Of a stretch of 64,000 bases of DNA, positions 7,729-15,958 are shown one piece after another. Source of the DNA: Virgibacillus salexigens (GTDB lineage: Bacteria; Bacillota; Bacilli; Bacillales; Amphibacillaceae); contig NZ_BNEO01000003.1 of NCBI RefSeq assembly GCF_014905415.1, forward strand, positions 1 through 64,000, in the 5' to 3' direction. The notes under the pieces are model-generated. The model worked only from the letters and a program-made list of their open reading frames with translations, did no database searches and was not told the origin of the DNA. Made by a program: the position numbers and the translations under genes. Position 1 is the first letter of the stretch. Every line of letters starts with the position of its first letter.

Positions 7729-8925
7729 TTGAGTGAAAAGCAAAAGAGAAACAAGATTCAAACGCTTTTAGAAATATTATTTACATCTACAAAGCTAGGT
7801 TTGACTTCATTTGGTGGGCCTATCGCACACCTCGCTTATTTTAAGGACGAGTATATTGATCGCAGAAAATGGTTAGATGATAAAACATATGCGGATATCA
7901 TTGCAATTTGTCAATTCCTCCCTGGTCCTGCCAGTAGTCAGGTAGGAATGTCGATAGGTATGTTACGAGGCGGTTTGCTAGGAGGCCTTATCTCTTGGTT
8001 AGGATTTACCGTACCTTCCATTATTGTGTTGATTGTTTTTGCAATGATGTATCAAACATTTTCTTTAGAAGATGCAGTTTTCATACACAGCTTGAAAATA
8101 GTTGCTGCATCTGTTGTCTTACATGCACTAATTGGAATGGGTCAAAAGCTGACACCTGATAAACCACGGATAGCAATAGCGTTAGTTGCTGCTACTATCA
8201 TGTTATTGTTTCCATCTGCATGGATGCAGATTTTAATTATTGTAGGTGCGGGATTATTTGGATTAAGATTGTTCAAAGATAAAGCTGAATCAAAAGTTCA
8301 ACCTTTTTCTATCAACATATCCAAAAAACTTGGTATCGCTTCTTTGGGAACTTTAATTAGTCTACTCATTTTATTACCTTTGTTAAATAGAATGTCAGAT
8401 AATCCATTGCTAAACATTTTTGATATCTTTTTTAGAGTTGGTTCGCTTGTATTTGGTGGTGGACATGTTGTATTACCAATGATTGAAAGAGAAGTCGTAC
8501 CTTCAGGGTTGTTAACAGCTAATGAGTTTTTAGCTGGATATGGTATGGCACAAGCTGTACCAGGGCCTTTATTTACTTTCTCTAGTTATCTTGGAACGAT
8601 GATGGAAGGAATTACTGGAGCTATCGTTGCAACGGTAGGCATATTTCTCCCTTCATTCTTACTCATTGTTGCAGCTTTACCATTTTTAAATGAATTACGC
8701 AAGAAGGCAACTTTCCAAGGCATTTTAATGGGAGTAAATGCTAGTGTGGTAGGTATTTTGTTAGCTGCATTTTATGATCCCGTGATAAGCAGTTCTATTT
8801 TTAGTACCGCAGACTTTGCCTTAGCTGTTATTTTGTTTGGCTTGTTAAATATTTGGAAGATACCAGCCTGGTTAGTTGTTCTTTTAGGTGTTATTGGAGG
8901 GTACGTTATACAGTTTATTTCGTAA
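7729..8925 (+). CDS. chrA: Chromate transporter, two-domain ChrA
   Basis: The protein is about 398 residues and contains two CHR domains. The N-terminal half has FGGPIAHLAYFKDEYIDRRKW and CQFLPGPASSQVG. The C-terminal half has FGGGHVVLPMIEREVV and YGMAQAVPGPLFTFSSYLG. These are the duplicated signatures of long-chain ChrA proteins, which export chromate. TTG 7729 is preferred over GTG 7720 because AAGAGGTGA at about 7713-7721 is then at normal spacing. It is co-transcribed with the PadR gene, and a terminator lies 85 bases after the stop. Confidence 0.88.
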   Translation: MSEKQKRNKIQTLLEILFTSTKLGLTSFGGPIAHLAYFKDEYIDRRKWLDDKTYADIIAICQFLPGPASSQVGMSIGMLRGGLLGGLISWLGFTVPSIIVLIVFAMMYQTFSLEDAVFIHSLKIVAASVVLHALIGMGQKLTPDKPRIAIALVAATIMLLFPSAWMQILIIVGAGLFGLRLFKDKAESKVQPFSINISKKLGIASLGTLISLLILLPLLNRMSDNPLLNIFDIFFRVGSLVFGGGHVVLPMIEREVVPSGLLTANEFLAGYGMAQAVPGPLFTFSSYLGTMMEGITGAIVATVGIFLPSFLLIVAALPFLNELRKKATFQGILMGVNASVVGILLAAFYDPVISSSIFSTADFALAVILFGLLNIWKIPAWLVVLLGVIGGYVIQFIS

Positions 8926-9009
8926 TATTGCATCTTTTAATACTAGTTGCAGGGAGCCATTATAGGTAGTTTAGTTTTAAGGTGCAAACATGTATATATA
9001 ACAGAAGTT

Positions 9010-9045
9010 GAGCATCGAATTTTAAATCAAATCGATGCTCTTTTA
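9010..9045 (+). terminator. Terminator after chrA
   Basis: Arms GAGCATCGA (9010-9018) and TCGATGCTC (9032-9040) are perfect 9-bp complements around a 13-base loop, followed by TTTTA. Confidence 0.75.
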
Positions 9046-9251
9046 CTAAAAGAACAGGGAAATACCTCTATCCAACAAGAGATTTAGAGTAACAAACTGA
9101 TGTTATAAATCATGCGAATTAAAGTACTTTGAGGCTTATGTTTAATAAAAACTACTGCGCAGAACTATGCATTTAAACAACATATATTTTGTTTGAAAGG
9201 GAAATCTTTATAGTAACCAAAATACACTTATTCACCGTCATTTGCTTTATC

Positions 9252-9400
9252 CTAACGTACCGAACCAACAGATTCAACTTCCGCATTTGTAGATACATTT
9301 ATGATACTTTGTGAAAAAGAATTTCCCCCTCTGAGCCAATCATCTTTTATCTCATTCCAAAAGTCGTAATGCCTTTGATAAAGAATGTTATTAATCCCCA
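9252..9400 (-). pseudogene. C-terminal remnant of an unidentified protein
   Basis: On the minus strand an open frame without a start codon encodes a protein-like tail (HYDFWNEIKDDWLRGGNSF and further to ESVGSVR) ending at TAG 9252-9254. It is cut off upstream by a stop at about 9401. The composition looks coding but the family is not recognised. The 9046-9251 stretch before it holds nothing I can assign. Confidence 0.3.
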
Positions 9401-9655
9401 ATAACTATAGTATTAATTGTGTTAGCACTTTTCGAGAAACGATTAAACGATCTAAACAGATTGCTAAAATCCCAATTATATACATAGTCATTGATATAGC
9501 ACTTTATATTGTTACTTTGGTTTGTTCTCGATTTTATAGGAGTCAACATATCATATGTAGTTCCAAATTTAATAGAATGGGCGACAAAATTTATACTTCC
9601 TTGGATAGTATTACATTGGCTTATAAGGCTTATTAAAAGTTTTGGGAAGAAATAA
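9385..9655 (+). pseudogene. Degraded small membrane-protein gene
   Basis: The frame from 9401 to TAA 9653-9655 reads as a two-helix membrane protein (VLIVLALFEKRLNDLNRLLK; later FVLDFIGVNISYVVPNLIEW and LPWIVLHWLIRLIKSFGKK). It contains stops at 9485 (TAG) and 9497 (TAG) and lacks its own start. ATG 9385 is in another frame, so a frameshift is also needed. Longer ORFs called in the other frames here lack any protein-like pattern. A dispersed repeat copy lies 17 bases after the stop, as it does after intact genes. Confidence 0.45.
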
Positions 9656-9671
9656 ATCATATTTCCTCCGT

Positions 9672-9722
9672 TAACGGGCGCTTTTCTTTAATAAGGTTAG
9701 CGCTTATTTTCATTATAGGTTT
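9672..9722 (+). repeat. Dispersed imperfect-hairpin repeat, copy 3
   Basis: AACGGGCGCTTTTCTTTAAT, AAGG and TTAGCGCTTA form the first block. The second block is only weakly conserved (CATTATAGG). It sits immediately behind the degraded gene above. Confidence 0.55.
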
Positions 9723-9828
9723 AACCCTGCCTATACCGTAATTAACCACCGTGCTCTCTTCTACTTCTCAATAAAAACTCTTGGACTTACTATATATACT
9801 AACTATCCGATTGAAATGAGGTGTTTGA

Positions 9829-10243
9829 ATGAAAAGAATTCTTCTTAGAGTTCTGACAGTTAGTTTGATTCTTGTAGTCATATTCACCTTTATGAATAAT
9901 AATGGGAAGCCGCAGAGTCAAGTAAATGCAAATGACTCTACAGAAGTTAAAAGTGTAGATATAACTCAATCTGAATTTGTAGAAAAGGTTACTGAAAAAT
10001 TGGAATCTAAAGGCTATAGCTCGACTGGTTTAATCATGAGTCAAGACTATGAAAAAAGGATAAAGTATATTGTGGTAATTTCGGAAACTGAAAATAAAGG
10101 AAAGGCCACAAAAAAAGATATACAACAAACCTTTGAGCAGGTTGCTAAGTCCTATGAGTCAAACCATTTACTGTTCAGTTACAGGAAAGGCAACAGTAAT
10201 ATTAAAAAATATGATTCATGTTGTACATCAACTCCTCAACTAA
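9829..10243 (+). pseudogene. Small exported protein, probably frameshifted near its 3' end
   Basis: ATG 9829 follows GAGGTG. The N-terminus (MKRILLRVLTVSLILVVIFT) is a signal anchor, followed by an acidic/lysine-rich soluble part of about 90 residues. The open frame runs to 10299, but its last 40 codons read through a dispersed repeat. Moving one frame at about 10175 gives VTGKATVILKNMIHVVHQLLN ending at TAA 10241-10243, which looks more like protein and places the repeat directly behind the gene, as elsewhere. The family is unknown. It could instead be an intact gene with a divergent C-terminus. Confidence 0.5.
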
Positions 10244-10244
10244 C

Positions 10245-10300
10245 GGGGTATTTCCAGAATAAAGGCTTTGCGCCTTTTTGCATGAATAGGGCCATTTAAC
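10245..10300 (+). repeat. Dispersed imperfect-hairpin repeat, copy 4
   Basis: GGGGTATTTCCAGAATAAAG, CTTTGCGCC, then GCATGAATAGGGCCATTTAA. It follows the probable ancestral stop codon of the preceding gene by one base. Confidence 0.55.
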
Positions 10301-10447
10301 AGAAAAAATAGGAATTTTAAGTTACACAATATATTGGAAACTAATCTGTTTCTGATGTTCTTATACTATTGCACGTTATAATCCTTCTTAACTTCAAGGT
10401 TGTATTTAAGCATAGGTTTTTATTCTTGATTTTGCGCAATTAATTGG

Positions 10448-10489
10448 TTGCACATAAGAATAACATGTGCTACTATGAAGTTGCACATG
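10448..10489 (+). promoter_or_regulatory. Promoter and inverted-repeat operator of the SRPBCC-ArsR pair
   Basis: -35 TTGCAC (10448-10453) and -10 TACTAT (10471-10476) are spaced by 17. Between them GCACAT (10450-10455) and ATGTGC (10465-10470) form an inverted repeat, and TTGCACATG recurs at 10481-10489. This layout fits autorepression by the ArsR-type regulator encoded second in the operon. Confidence 0.55.
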
Positions 10490-10514
10490 TTGAAGTAAGG
10501 AGGATGAGGTAGTA

Positions 10515-10946
10515 ATGAATAATGATCGTATTGAACGAGAAATTTTTATTAAGGCATCTATTCAAACGGTATGGAAGTTGGTAAGCCAACCAGCATGGTG
10601 GGTGGGCGATGCACCGGGTCCCGACAAGGTACAGGTTGATGGATCACGTGTGGTGGCAGAAACAAAGTATGGAAAAATCCCGGTATTAATAGAAAAAGTT
10701 GATCCACCGAATTACCTAGCATGTCGATGGGCAAGTTCATTTCCCGGTGAAGAACCAAAAGAAGGTAACTCTACTCTTGTTGAGTTTATGTTGAAAGGAA
10801 AGAATGGGGGCACTTGGCTAAGTGTAGTTGAAAGTGGGTTCTCCAGCCTTACTGTGTCTGACGAAGAAAAAGGTAAATTCTTTAAAGAGAATGTCCGGGG
10901 CTGGAAGTACCAATTGGAAGTATTGCGAAAGCGTGCTGAACAGTAA
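10515..10946 (+). CDS. SRPBCC (AHSA1/START-like) protein 1
   Basis: The 143-residue protein opens with REIFIKASIQTVWKLVSQPAWWVGD and ends with the helix FFKENVRGWKYQLEVLRKRAEQ, the usual AHSA1/START-like ligand-binding fold. The function of such proteins is generally unknown (lipophilic ligand binding or chaperone-cofactor-like). It starts at ATG 10515 behind AAGGAGG. The ArsR-type regulator begins one base after its stop, a common pairing in Bacillaceae. Confidence 0.8.
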   Translation: MNNDRIEREIFIKASIQTVWKLVSQPAWWVGDAPGPDKVQVDGSRVVAETKYGKIPVLIEKVDPPNYLACRWASSFPGEEPKEGNSTLVEFMLKGKNGGTWLSVVESGFSSLTVSDEEKGKFFKENVRGWKYQLEVLRKRAEQ

Positions 10947-10947
10947 A

Positions 10948-11295
10948 ATGTTGTCTACAGAAAATGAAAATTTCGGAAATGTTCTGATTGCCTTAGCAGA
11001 TCCAACTCGTCGTCAGTTGCTTGATCACATTGCGTTTATGGGGCAAGCAACAGCAACAACATTGGCGACTAAGGTAACTGTATCTCGACAGGCAGTTGTA
11101 AAACACCTAACGGTTATGGATGATGCGGGACTAGTTTCCTCCAACCGTGTTGGGCGGGAAGTTAGATATAATGTGTGTCCAAATCAACTATCGAGGGCAG
11201 CGGAGTGGATGGAAAAAATAGCAGCGGAGTGGGATAAACGATTGGAATGGATTAAACGTATAGCAGAAGAAAAAGATAACTCTGAGTTGACGTGA
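10948..11295 (+). CDS. ArsR-family HTH regulator without a Cys metal site
   Basis: The 115-residue protein has LIALADPTRRQLLDHIAFMG, a recognition helix VTVSRQAVVKHLTVMDDAGL and a wing VGREVRYNV. It lacks the CVC metal motif, so it is not the metal-sensing type. The long C-terminal helix (WMEKIAAEWDKRLEWIKRIA) probably dimerises. ATG 10948 directly follows the stop of the SRPBCC gene, so the two are co-translated. The start is chosen there because the upstream in-frame part overlaps that gene. Confidence 0.85.
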   Translation: MLSTENENFGNVLIALADPTRRQLLDHIAFMGQATATTLATKVTVSRQAVVKHLTVMDDAGLVSSNRVGREVRYNVCPNQLSRAAEWMEKIAAEWDKRLEWIKRIAEEKDNSELT

Positions 11296-11422
11296 TAATA
11301 CTCCCCCATCCCCGGTGGAATCCACAAAGTCAACATACCTCTTCATTATTCCGATGTAAGGAAGATAAATTTTAAAGATAGTATTAAATATACAATAATT
11401 TAATAAAAGGTGATGATACATT

Positions 11423-11866
11423 ATGGATACTCAAGTAACTACGGAATTTAAAATACTTAGTCCTGCCACTGAAGTGTTTGAAGCCTTCGTAGACCCAGGT
11501 GAAATAGGAAGATTTTGGTTTACCTCAAGTTCTGAAAGATGGGAACAAGGCAAAACGGTTACACTGAAATATGATGAATTCGAAGCAGAAGGAACAATCA
11601 ATGTTTTAGAAGTCGAGAAAAATAGGAAAGTCGTGTTTTTGTGGGGGTATGAAGATGATGATGTGAGGGAAGTTACGATTACACTGAAAGAGTTGGATAA
11701 TACGAGTACAATAATTGAAGTAATCGAATCAGGGTTTATTGAAGATGACCCCCAAATAGTAAACAAAATGATTGGGCAAAAAGGAGGGTGGGTCTATACA
11801 CTAACTTGCTTAAAGGGTTATTTAGAAAATGGTGTTACTAATTTAAGAGCATCAATACTTAAATAA
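11423..11866 (+). CDS. SRPBCC (AHSA1-like) protein 2
   Basis: This 147-residue AHSA1-like protein has FKILSPATEVFEAFVDPGEI at the start and GGWVYTLTCLKGYLENG in the long C-terminal helix. It lies 127 bases after the ArsR gene with its own AAAGGTG ribosome site, so it may be a separate unit or the distal part of the same operon. The substrate is unknown. Confidence 0.8.
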   Translation: MDTQVTTEFKILSPATEVFEAFVDPGEIGRFWFTSSSERWEQGKTVTLKYDEFEAEGTINVLEVEKNRKVVFLWGYEDDDVREVTITLKELDNTSTIIEVIESGFIEDDPQIVNKMIGQKGGWVYTLTCLKGYLENGVTNLRASILK

Positions 11867-12030
11867 CCGAATTACGTAATTTCCTGATATCATTTATACA
11901 GACGCTTCTATCATGTTTGAAAGGATAATAAAATAATTTAACGATCTTCAAAGTAAACGGATGTATTTCCGTAGATGAAAGCATTTGACTTTAAGGTTTT
12001 AAAATATTATTCATCATAGGAGTTGATATT

Positions 12031-12453
12031 TTGACTAATGCACAAGCAGTTGTTGCCTATCACTTTAAAGCAACACCAGATAAGGTCTTTGATGCATGGG
12101 TTAATCCAGAAAAAGTAAGACAATGGATGTTCCCGAATGGCAATATGGTAAAATGTGAAAATAATCCTAAAGTTGGTGGCTATTTCATTTTTGTTGACCG
12201 CCGTGAGAGTGAAGATATTCAGCATATAGGGCACTATTTGGAATTGGAGCACCCTAAACGCATTAAATTTACATGGGCTACAGTGGACGACCTACCTGAT
12301 GCAGATCATGTAACTGTTGAGATTAACCCTTCAGAAAATGGCTCAGAGGTAACTTTAACCCATGAGGTAGATCCTGAATGGGCTGAGTATATACCTCAAA
12401 CAAAGAAAGCATGGACCGTAATGCTTGAAGTAATGAACAAAGTATTAAGTTGA
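12031..12453 (+). CDS. SRPBCC (AHSA1-like) protein 3
   Basis: The 140-residue protein starts at TTG 12031 behind AGGAG. It has YHFKATPDKVFDAWVNPEKV followed by the typical MFPNG segment, and ends in the helix KAWTVMLEVMNKVLS. It is the third member of this family within 2 kb. The three are diverged rather than recent duplicates. No ligand can be named. Confidence 0.82.
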   Translation: MTNAQAVVAYHFKATPDKVFDAWVNPEKVRQWMFPNGNMVKCENNPKVGGYFIFVDRRESEDIQHIGHYLELEHPKRIKFTWATVDDLPDADHVTVEINPSENGSEVTLTHEVDPEWAEYIPQTKKAWTVMLEVMNKVLS

Positions 12454-12489
12454 AAAAATTTTAGTTAGGTAAATTATTCAATATTCATC

Positions 12490-12552
12490 AATTGGGCACT
12501 TTTCTGTAATAAAGATCGGCGCTCGTATTGTACATAAGGGCCATATTATGGA
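12490..12552 (+). repeat. Dispersed imperfect-hairpin repeat, copy 5
   Basis: AATTGGGCACTTTTCTGTAA, TAAAGAT and CGGCGCTCG are followed by TTGTACATAAGGGCCATATT. It lies about 37 bases behind the SRPBCC 3 stop, in the same sense. Confidence 0.6.
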
Positions 12553-12631
12553 ATAGAATATGGTATAGTTAAAAATCTAAAAAGTTCCACATTGTGATTT
12601 TAGACAATACTTGTTAAGGGAGGCGTTCATT

Positions 12632-12688
12632 ATGGCAAACAAAAAAGCTTTTTTCATTAAGAACTTAAAGGGGACAACGCCTAACTAA
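12632..12688 (+). CDS. Possible 18-residue leader ORF with overlapping hairpin
   Basis: ATG 12632 has a strong GGGAGG ribosome site and encodes MANKKAFFIKNLKGTTPN. Its end overlaps the left arm of an inverted repeat, GGGGACAACGCCTAA (12671-12685) against TTAGCGTTTCCCC further right, located just before the GNAT gene at 12733. It could be a regulatory leader, a small expressed peptide or chance. No homolog is known to me. Confidence 0.35.
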   Translation: MANKKAFFIKNLKGTTPN

Positions 12689-12732
12689 CAAATTGGCTTA
12701 GCGTTTCCCCGAAATTTGAAAGGGGAAAATGT

Positions 12733-13188
12733 ATGCTTACAGGTAATGTGAAAATTGAAGAATTGAACGAAGGAAACTGGTATGAATGCTGTGATTTGAA
12801 ATTACCAGAGAAACAAGCGGAGTATATAGAGTCAAATGCTATATCTATTGCCCAATCAAAGTTTGAACCGTCATTAAAACCTTTTGCAATTTATTTTGAA
12901 GATAAAGTAGTGGGTTTCCTAATGTATAACACTGAAAAAGAGGAACTTGATGGTTATTGGATATTTAGAATAATGGTTGATGAGAATTTTCAAGGTAAGG
13001 GTATAGGGAAAGCTGCAACAAAGTTAATGATTTCAGAGATGAGTAAGTTGCCAGATGCAGAAAAAATTGTTGTTGGTTATCATCCAGAAAATCAGGAAGC
13101 TCACCACTTATATGCCAATTTGGGATTTATTGATAATGGTGACCGATTTGGAAAAGAAATTGCTGTTACCAAATATATAAACGAGTGA
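12733..13188 (+). CDS. GNAT acetyltransferase, spermine/spermidine type-like
   Basis: The 151-residue GNAT-fold protein has the acetyl-CoA loop ENFQGKGIGKAATKLMI and the late motif ENQEAHHLYANLGFIDNGDR. The order KPFAIYFEDKVVGFLMY then WIFRIMVDE resembles BltD/SAT-type polyamine acetyltransferases of Bacillus, but the substrate is inferred only from overall look. ATG 12733 has an AAAGGGGAA ribosome site. A GC-rich hairpin follows the stop at 13197-13228. Confidence 0.8.
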   Translation: MLTGNVKIEELNEGNWYECCDLKLPEKQAEYIESNAISIAQSKFEPSLKPFAIYFEDKVVGFLMYNTEKEELDGYWIFRIMVDENFQGKGIGKAATKLMISEMSKLPDAEKIVVGYHPENQEAHHLYANLGFIDNGDRFGKEIAVTKYINE

Positions 13189-13196
13189 AGTTAAAT

Positions 13197-13228
13197 AAGG
13201 GGGGAGTCGTTTTTTTGGTTCTCCCTTT
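13197..13228 (+). terminator. Terminator-like hairpin after the GNAT gene
   Basis: AAGGGGGGAG (13197-13206) can pair with CTCCCTTT (13221-13228) around a T-rich loop. The T-run lies in the loop rather than after the stem, so termination is uncertain. Confidence 0.45.
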
Positions 13229-13254
13229 CAAATTTAATAAATAGGATATTCCAG

Positions 13255-13312
13255 AATCGGACATTTATACTTAATAAGCGCCAATATTGAATCAAAGGGG
13301 CAGATTCTTGAG
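13255..13312 (+). repeat. Dispersed imperfect-hairpin repeat, copy 6
   Basis: AATCGGACATTTATACTTAA, TAAGCGCCAA and TATTGAATCAAAGGGGCAGATT with CTTGAG keep the block order of the family. It follows the GNAT gene and its hairpin. Confidence 0.55.
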
Positions 13313-13337
13313 TAGCGTTAGGGAGCGGTGATGAGGT

Positions 13338-13715
13338 ATGAGTGTACTTTTTAGAGTTGAGTTGTATGTAAAGGATATTGAGCGATCCTTAAAATTCTAT
13401 CAAGATATTATTGGACTAGAACTCTACGGCAGAAATGAACGTTCAGGTCGTTTCAACTACGATTGCTTTTCATTGTTAATTGCTTCCGAATCAATCCTAG
13501 AGGATGTTCATTTTTTTAACAGTAAAGCTAAAAGTGACGTTAAAGGAAATGGTTTTGAATTAATTATTGTTGTAGATGAATTGGAAAAAGTGTATCAGCG
13601 ATGTCTTGATAGTAACTACCCAATTGAAGTTGATGTGGAAAAATACCTCTGGGATATGAGAGGGTTTAAGATTACTGATCCAGATGGGTACTTTTTAAGA
13701 ATTACTTCTAAATGA
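13338..13715 (+). CDS. VOC/glyoxalase-superfamily protein
   Basis: The 125-residue protein has one vicinal-oxygen-chelate module pattern: RVELYVKDIERSLKFYQDII at the start and ITDPDGYFLRITSK at the end. The latter lacks the EF of metal-dependent members but is common in resistance-type and uncharacterised VOC proteins. It starts at ATG 13338. The substrate is unknown. A GGGCGCT repeat fragment lies about 55 bases behind the stop. Confidence 0.8.
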   Translation: MSVLFRVELYVKDIERSLKFYQDIIGLELYGRNERSGRFNYDCFSLLIASESILEDVHFFNSKAKSDVKGNGFELIIVVDELEKVYQRCLDSNYPIEVDVEKYLWDMRGFKITDPDGYFLRITSK

Positions 13716-13730
13716 TGTATGTTTACATAA

Positions 13731-13970
13731 ACAATACTAGCTAATAGAAGAAGAAGACTATTCAATCAACGGGCGCTAGAAAGCACCTTGAGAAACATAG
13801 TATACGGAATTGAAATAAAGGCTAATAAAAAATTTAATTTCGGTAAGAAAACATTCTTTATATTAATAAATGCCATTTTTGCTATCATATATTTGATAAA
13901 ATACCCCCTCAAAGATGGGTGGCATGATGCCATAATCACCCAGGACTCCTTAAAAAATAAGGGTTTATAG
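13731..13970 (+). pseudogene. Possible remnant of a small membrane protein
   Basis: An open frame with no ATG (a TTG lies at 13788 but without a ribosome site) encodes a basic stretch, one hydrophobic helix (FFILINAIFAIIYLI) and KYPLKDGWHDAIITQDS. The stop TAG abuts a strong terminator, suggesting a real gene 3' end. Its upstream part contains the repeat fragment GGGCGCT (13771-13777), so the 5' end may have been lost. Family unknown. Confidence 0.3.
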
Positions 13971-13998
13971 GTCATGAGTTTGTCTCATGACCCTTTTT
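13970..13998 (+). terminator. Strong intrinsic terminator
   Basis: Arms GGTCATGAG (13970-13978) and CTCATGACC (13984-13992) are a perfect 9-bp stem around 5 bases, followed by CTTTTTG. Confidence 0.85.
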
Positions 13999-14102
13999 GA
14001 CCTTATTTTGAGGGCGTTTTTCATAAGGTTTCCAAACATTACTGAATCTTTTTTCGAACTGCAACTGTAGTATGAATTTGTTTTGTAGTTTCAATATCAA
14101 AA

Positions 14103-14684
14103 TCAATTTTCTTTTGATCTAGTTTTATTCAGGACTGTTTGTTCACCTTTTTCATAAATAGCTATTAGCTTACGCACAACATTTAACTTAGGTACCACTT
14201 TGTAAACAAAGACTGCGACTAAAATACTGATAGCTGCTCCAACAATGACATCAGCTGGATAATGAACACCAGCCCAAATACGTGAAAGTCCTACGAATAT
14301 CGCTATTATAATCCAAAATATTCTCGATCTCTTTTTAAGAAGAAAGTTATACAAAATGAAAAGAATAATATAGTGTGGTCACTTGGAAAAGAATTATCTA
14401 TTTCGTGATCTATTAGATGATTCACATGAGATAATTCCTCAAAAGGTGGATCATTTGAATATATTATTCCGGAAATTTTTCCGATTATTTCGGCTAATAA
14501 GTAACCGCAAATAATCATCATTCGATTATTTTTGCTTCTTGTAAACCAAAAAGCTATGACCTAGGGCTAATAAAAATACCATATATTCAGCAACGAACAC
14601 TATAGTAGGATTAAGATACGTGAGATCCTTACCTAGATTATTCACCATTCTAAACAAGTCAATATTCATTTCACTTATACTCAA
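14103..14684 (-). pseudogene. Undecaprenyl-diphosphatase, BcrC/PAP2 type, frameshifted (copy 1)
   Basis: Pieces of a PAP2-family phosphatase lie in different minus-strand frames. They are an N-terminus from about TTG 14684 (ISEMNIDLFRMVNNLGKDLT), a middle part with the acid-phosphatase motif SFPSDHT, and a C-terminus with SRIWAGVHYPADV and a basic tail. At least two frameshifts separate them. BcrC-type enzymes recycle undecaprenyl pyrophosphate and give bacitracin resistance, which fits the Bce module nearby in function. A near-identical promoter and start region recurs at 55.0 kb in front of a second broken copy. Confidence 0.8.
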
Positions 14685-14918
14685 ATACTTTTCCTCCTTA
14701 TCTTAACTGAAGAAAAGTATATATGTACTATATAATGTAATAAATTGGAATTTTTTATATTTCGCTTTCACTTTTGTAAGGCAATTATATACTATATTAT
14801 AATAAAAAGTCCTCTCCGTTGGAGGAGGGGGGTTTGGAGGAGAAATTTATGTTATATGTACAGATTCACCATTTTAGAATAACAAAGTTATAGAAATACT
14901 TTAACTAACCATATATCC

Positions 14919-15148
14919 TTGACATAAATTTTTTAAAACTATAACATTTAATATAAATTAATTATATGCACTAGGGGTGTTATTTAACTGAGATGAGTAT
15001 TACCTCAAACCCTTTGAACCTGAACTAGCTGAAACTAGCGTAGGAAAGTGTAAACTCTAATACATACTTAAAGAGCGAATTGTGCCTTATTTTAATATGT
15101 AGTTAATTGTTTTACGCAACTTTCCTGATGGAAGGGTGCGTATTTTTT
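14919..15148 (+). promoter_or_regulatory. TPP riboswitch with promoter and transcription attenuator
   Basis: A promoter TTGACA (14919-14924) with a weak -10 near 14942 precedes a THI-box aptamer at about 14969-15050. The aptamer shows GGGGTG, CTGAGATGA, ACCCTTTGAACCTGA, then ACTAGCGTAGGAAAGTG, and a P1 pairing of CACT (14969-14972) with AGTG (15047-15050). An intrinsic terminator follows with TACGCA (15113-15118), TGCGTA (15137-15142) and TTTTTT. GGAAAGT (15043-15049) in the aptamer 3' end is perfectly complementary to ACTTTCC (15119-15125) in the terminator. This gives an on/off switch: low TPP lets the antiterminator form and the two downstream genes be transcribed. Confidence 0.9.
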
Positions 15149-15202
15149 ATTCTATTATAATTTATTATAAATTTCATCAAAATTAAAAATATAGGGGTTG
15201 TT

Positions 15203-15958
15203 ATGATGACTAGAACAGTGTTAGTAACAGGTAGTAGTAGAGGTTTAGGGGCAACTATTGCAAAGACATTAGCACAACAGGGATTTCAAGTGGTTATCAA
15301 TTACTATCAAAGCAAAGATGCTGCTGAGAAGCTCGTTTCTAAGATTGGAAAGGAGAATGCTATTGCAATTCGGGCTGATGTAACAAATCGTGAAGAAGTA
15401 GATAAATTGATAAAAAAAGCAACGGAATATTTTGGTCAAATCGATGTTGTAGTCAACAATGCATTAGTAGACTTTAAATTTGATCCAAACAAACAGAAAC
15501 CCTTCACAGAACTCACTTGGGATGATTATCAAAAACAACTAGATGGTACTTTAAAAGCAGCATTTAATGTAGTTCAAAGTGTCATACCTCAATTTATTGA
15601 ACGACAAAATGGAAGTATTATAGGTATAGGTACTAATTTATATCAAAATCCTGTTGTACCCTACCATGAATATACAACAGCTAAAGCTGGATTAATAGGT
15701 TTCACACGTAATATCGCTTCTGAATTAGGATTATATGGTATAAAAGCGAATGTAGTTTCAGGTGGATTATTAAAAACGACTAACGCCAGTGGTGTTACAA
15801 CACCAGAAGTATTCGATTTAATTGCTCAAACAACGCCATTGAAGAAGGTGACCACACCTCAAGATGTAGCCGATATGGTCGCTTATTTATCATCGGAAAA
15901 AGCGAACGGTATTACAGGTCAAAATTTCACAGTAGATGGCGGTTTGACAATGAACTAA
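15203..15958 (+). CDS. SDR-family oxidoreductase under TPP riboswitch control
   Basis: The 251-residue classical short-chain dehydrogenase has the nucleotide-binding motif VTGSSRGLG near residue 8 and NNAL in place of the usual NNAG. The catalytic YTTAK has the position 13 residues earlier occupied by Thr (GIGTN) instead of the usual Ser. The C-terminal GQNFTVDGG is standard. ATG 15203 follows AGGGGTTG. It is the first gene after the TPP aptamer, so its product should be needed when thiamine pyrophosphate is scarce. A reducing or oxidising step in thiamine salvage is the inference. The substrate is unknown. Confidence 0.88.
   Translation: MMTRTVLVTGSSRGLGATIAKTLAQQGFQVVINYYQSKDAAEKLVSKIGKENAIAIRADVTNREEVDKLIKKATEYFGQIDVVVNNALVDFKFDPNKQKPFTELTWDDYQKQLDGTLKAAFNVVQSVIPQFIERQNGSIIGIGTNLYQNPVVPYHEYTTAKAGLIGFTRNIASELGLYGIKANVVSGGLLKTTNASGVTTPEVFDLIAQTTPLKKVTTPQDVADMVAYLSSEKANGITGQNFTVDGGLTMN

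Noticed and set aside
9391-9660. 89-codon minus-strand ORF
   Set aside because: It lies opposite a plus-strand membrane-protein remnant whose frame has more convincing composition, and it lacks a ribosome site.
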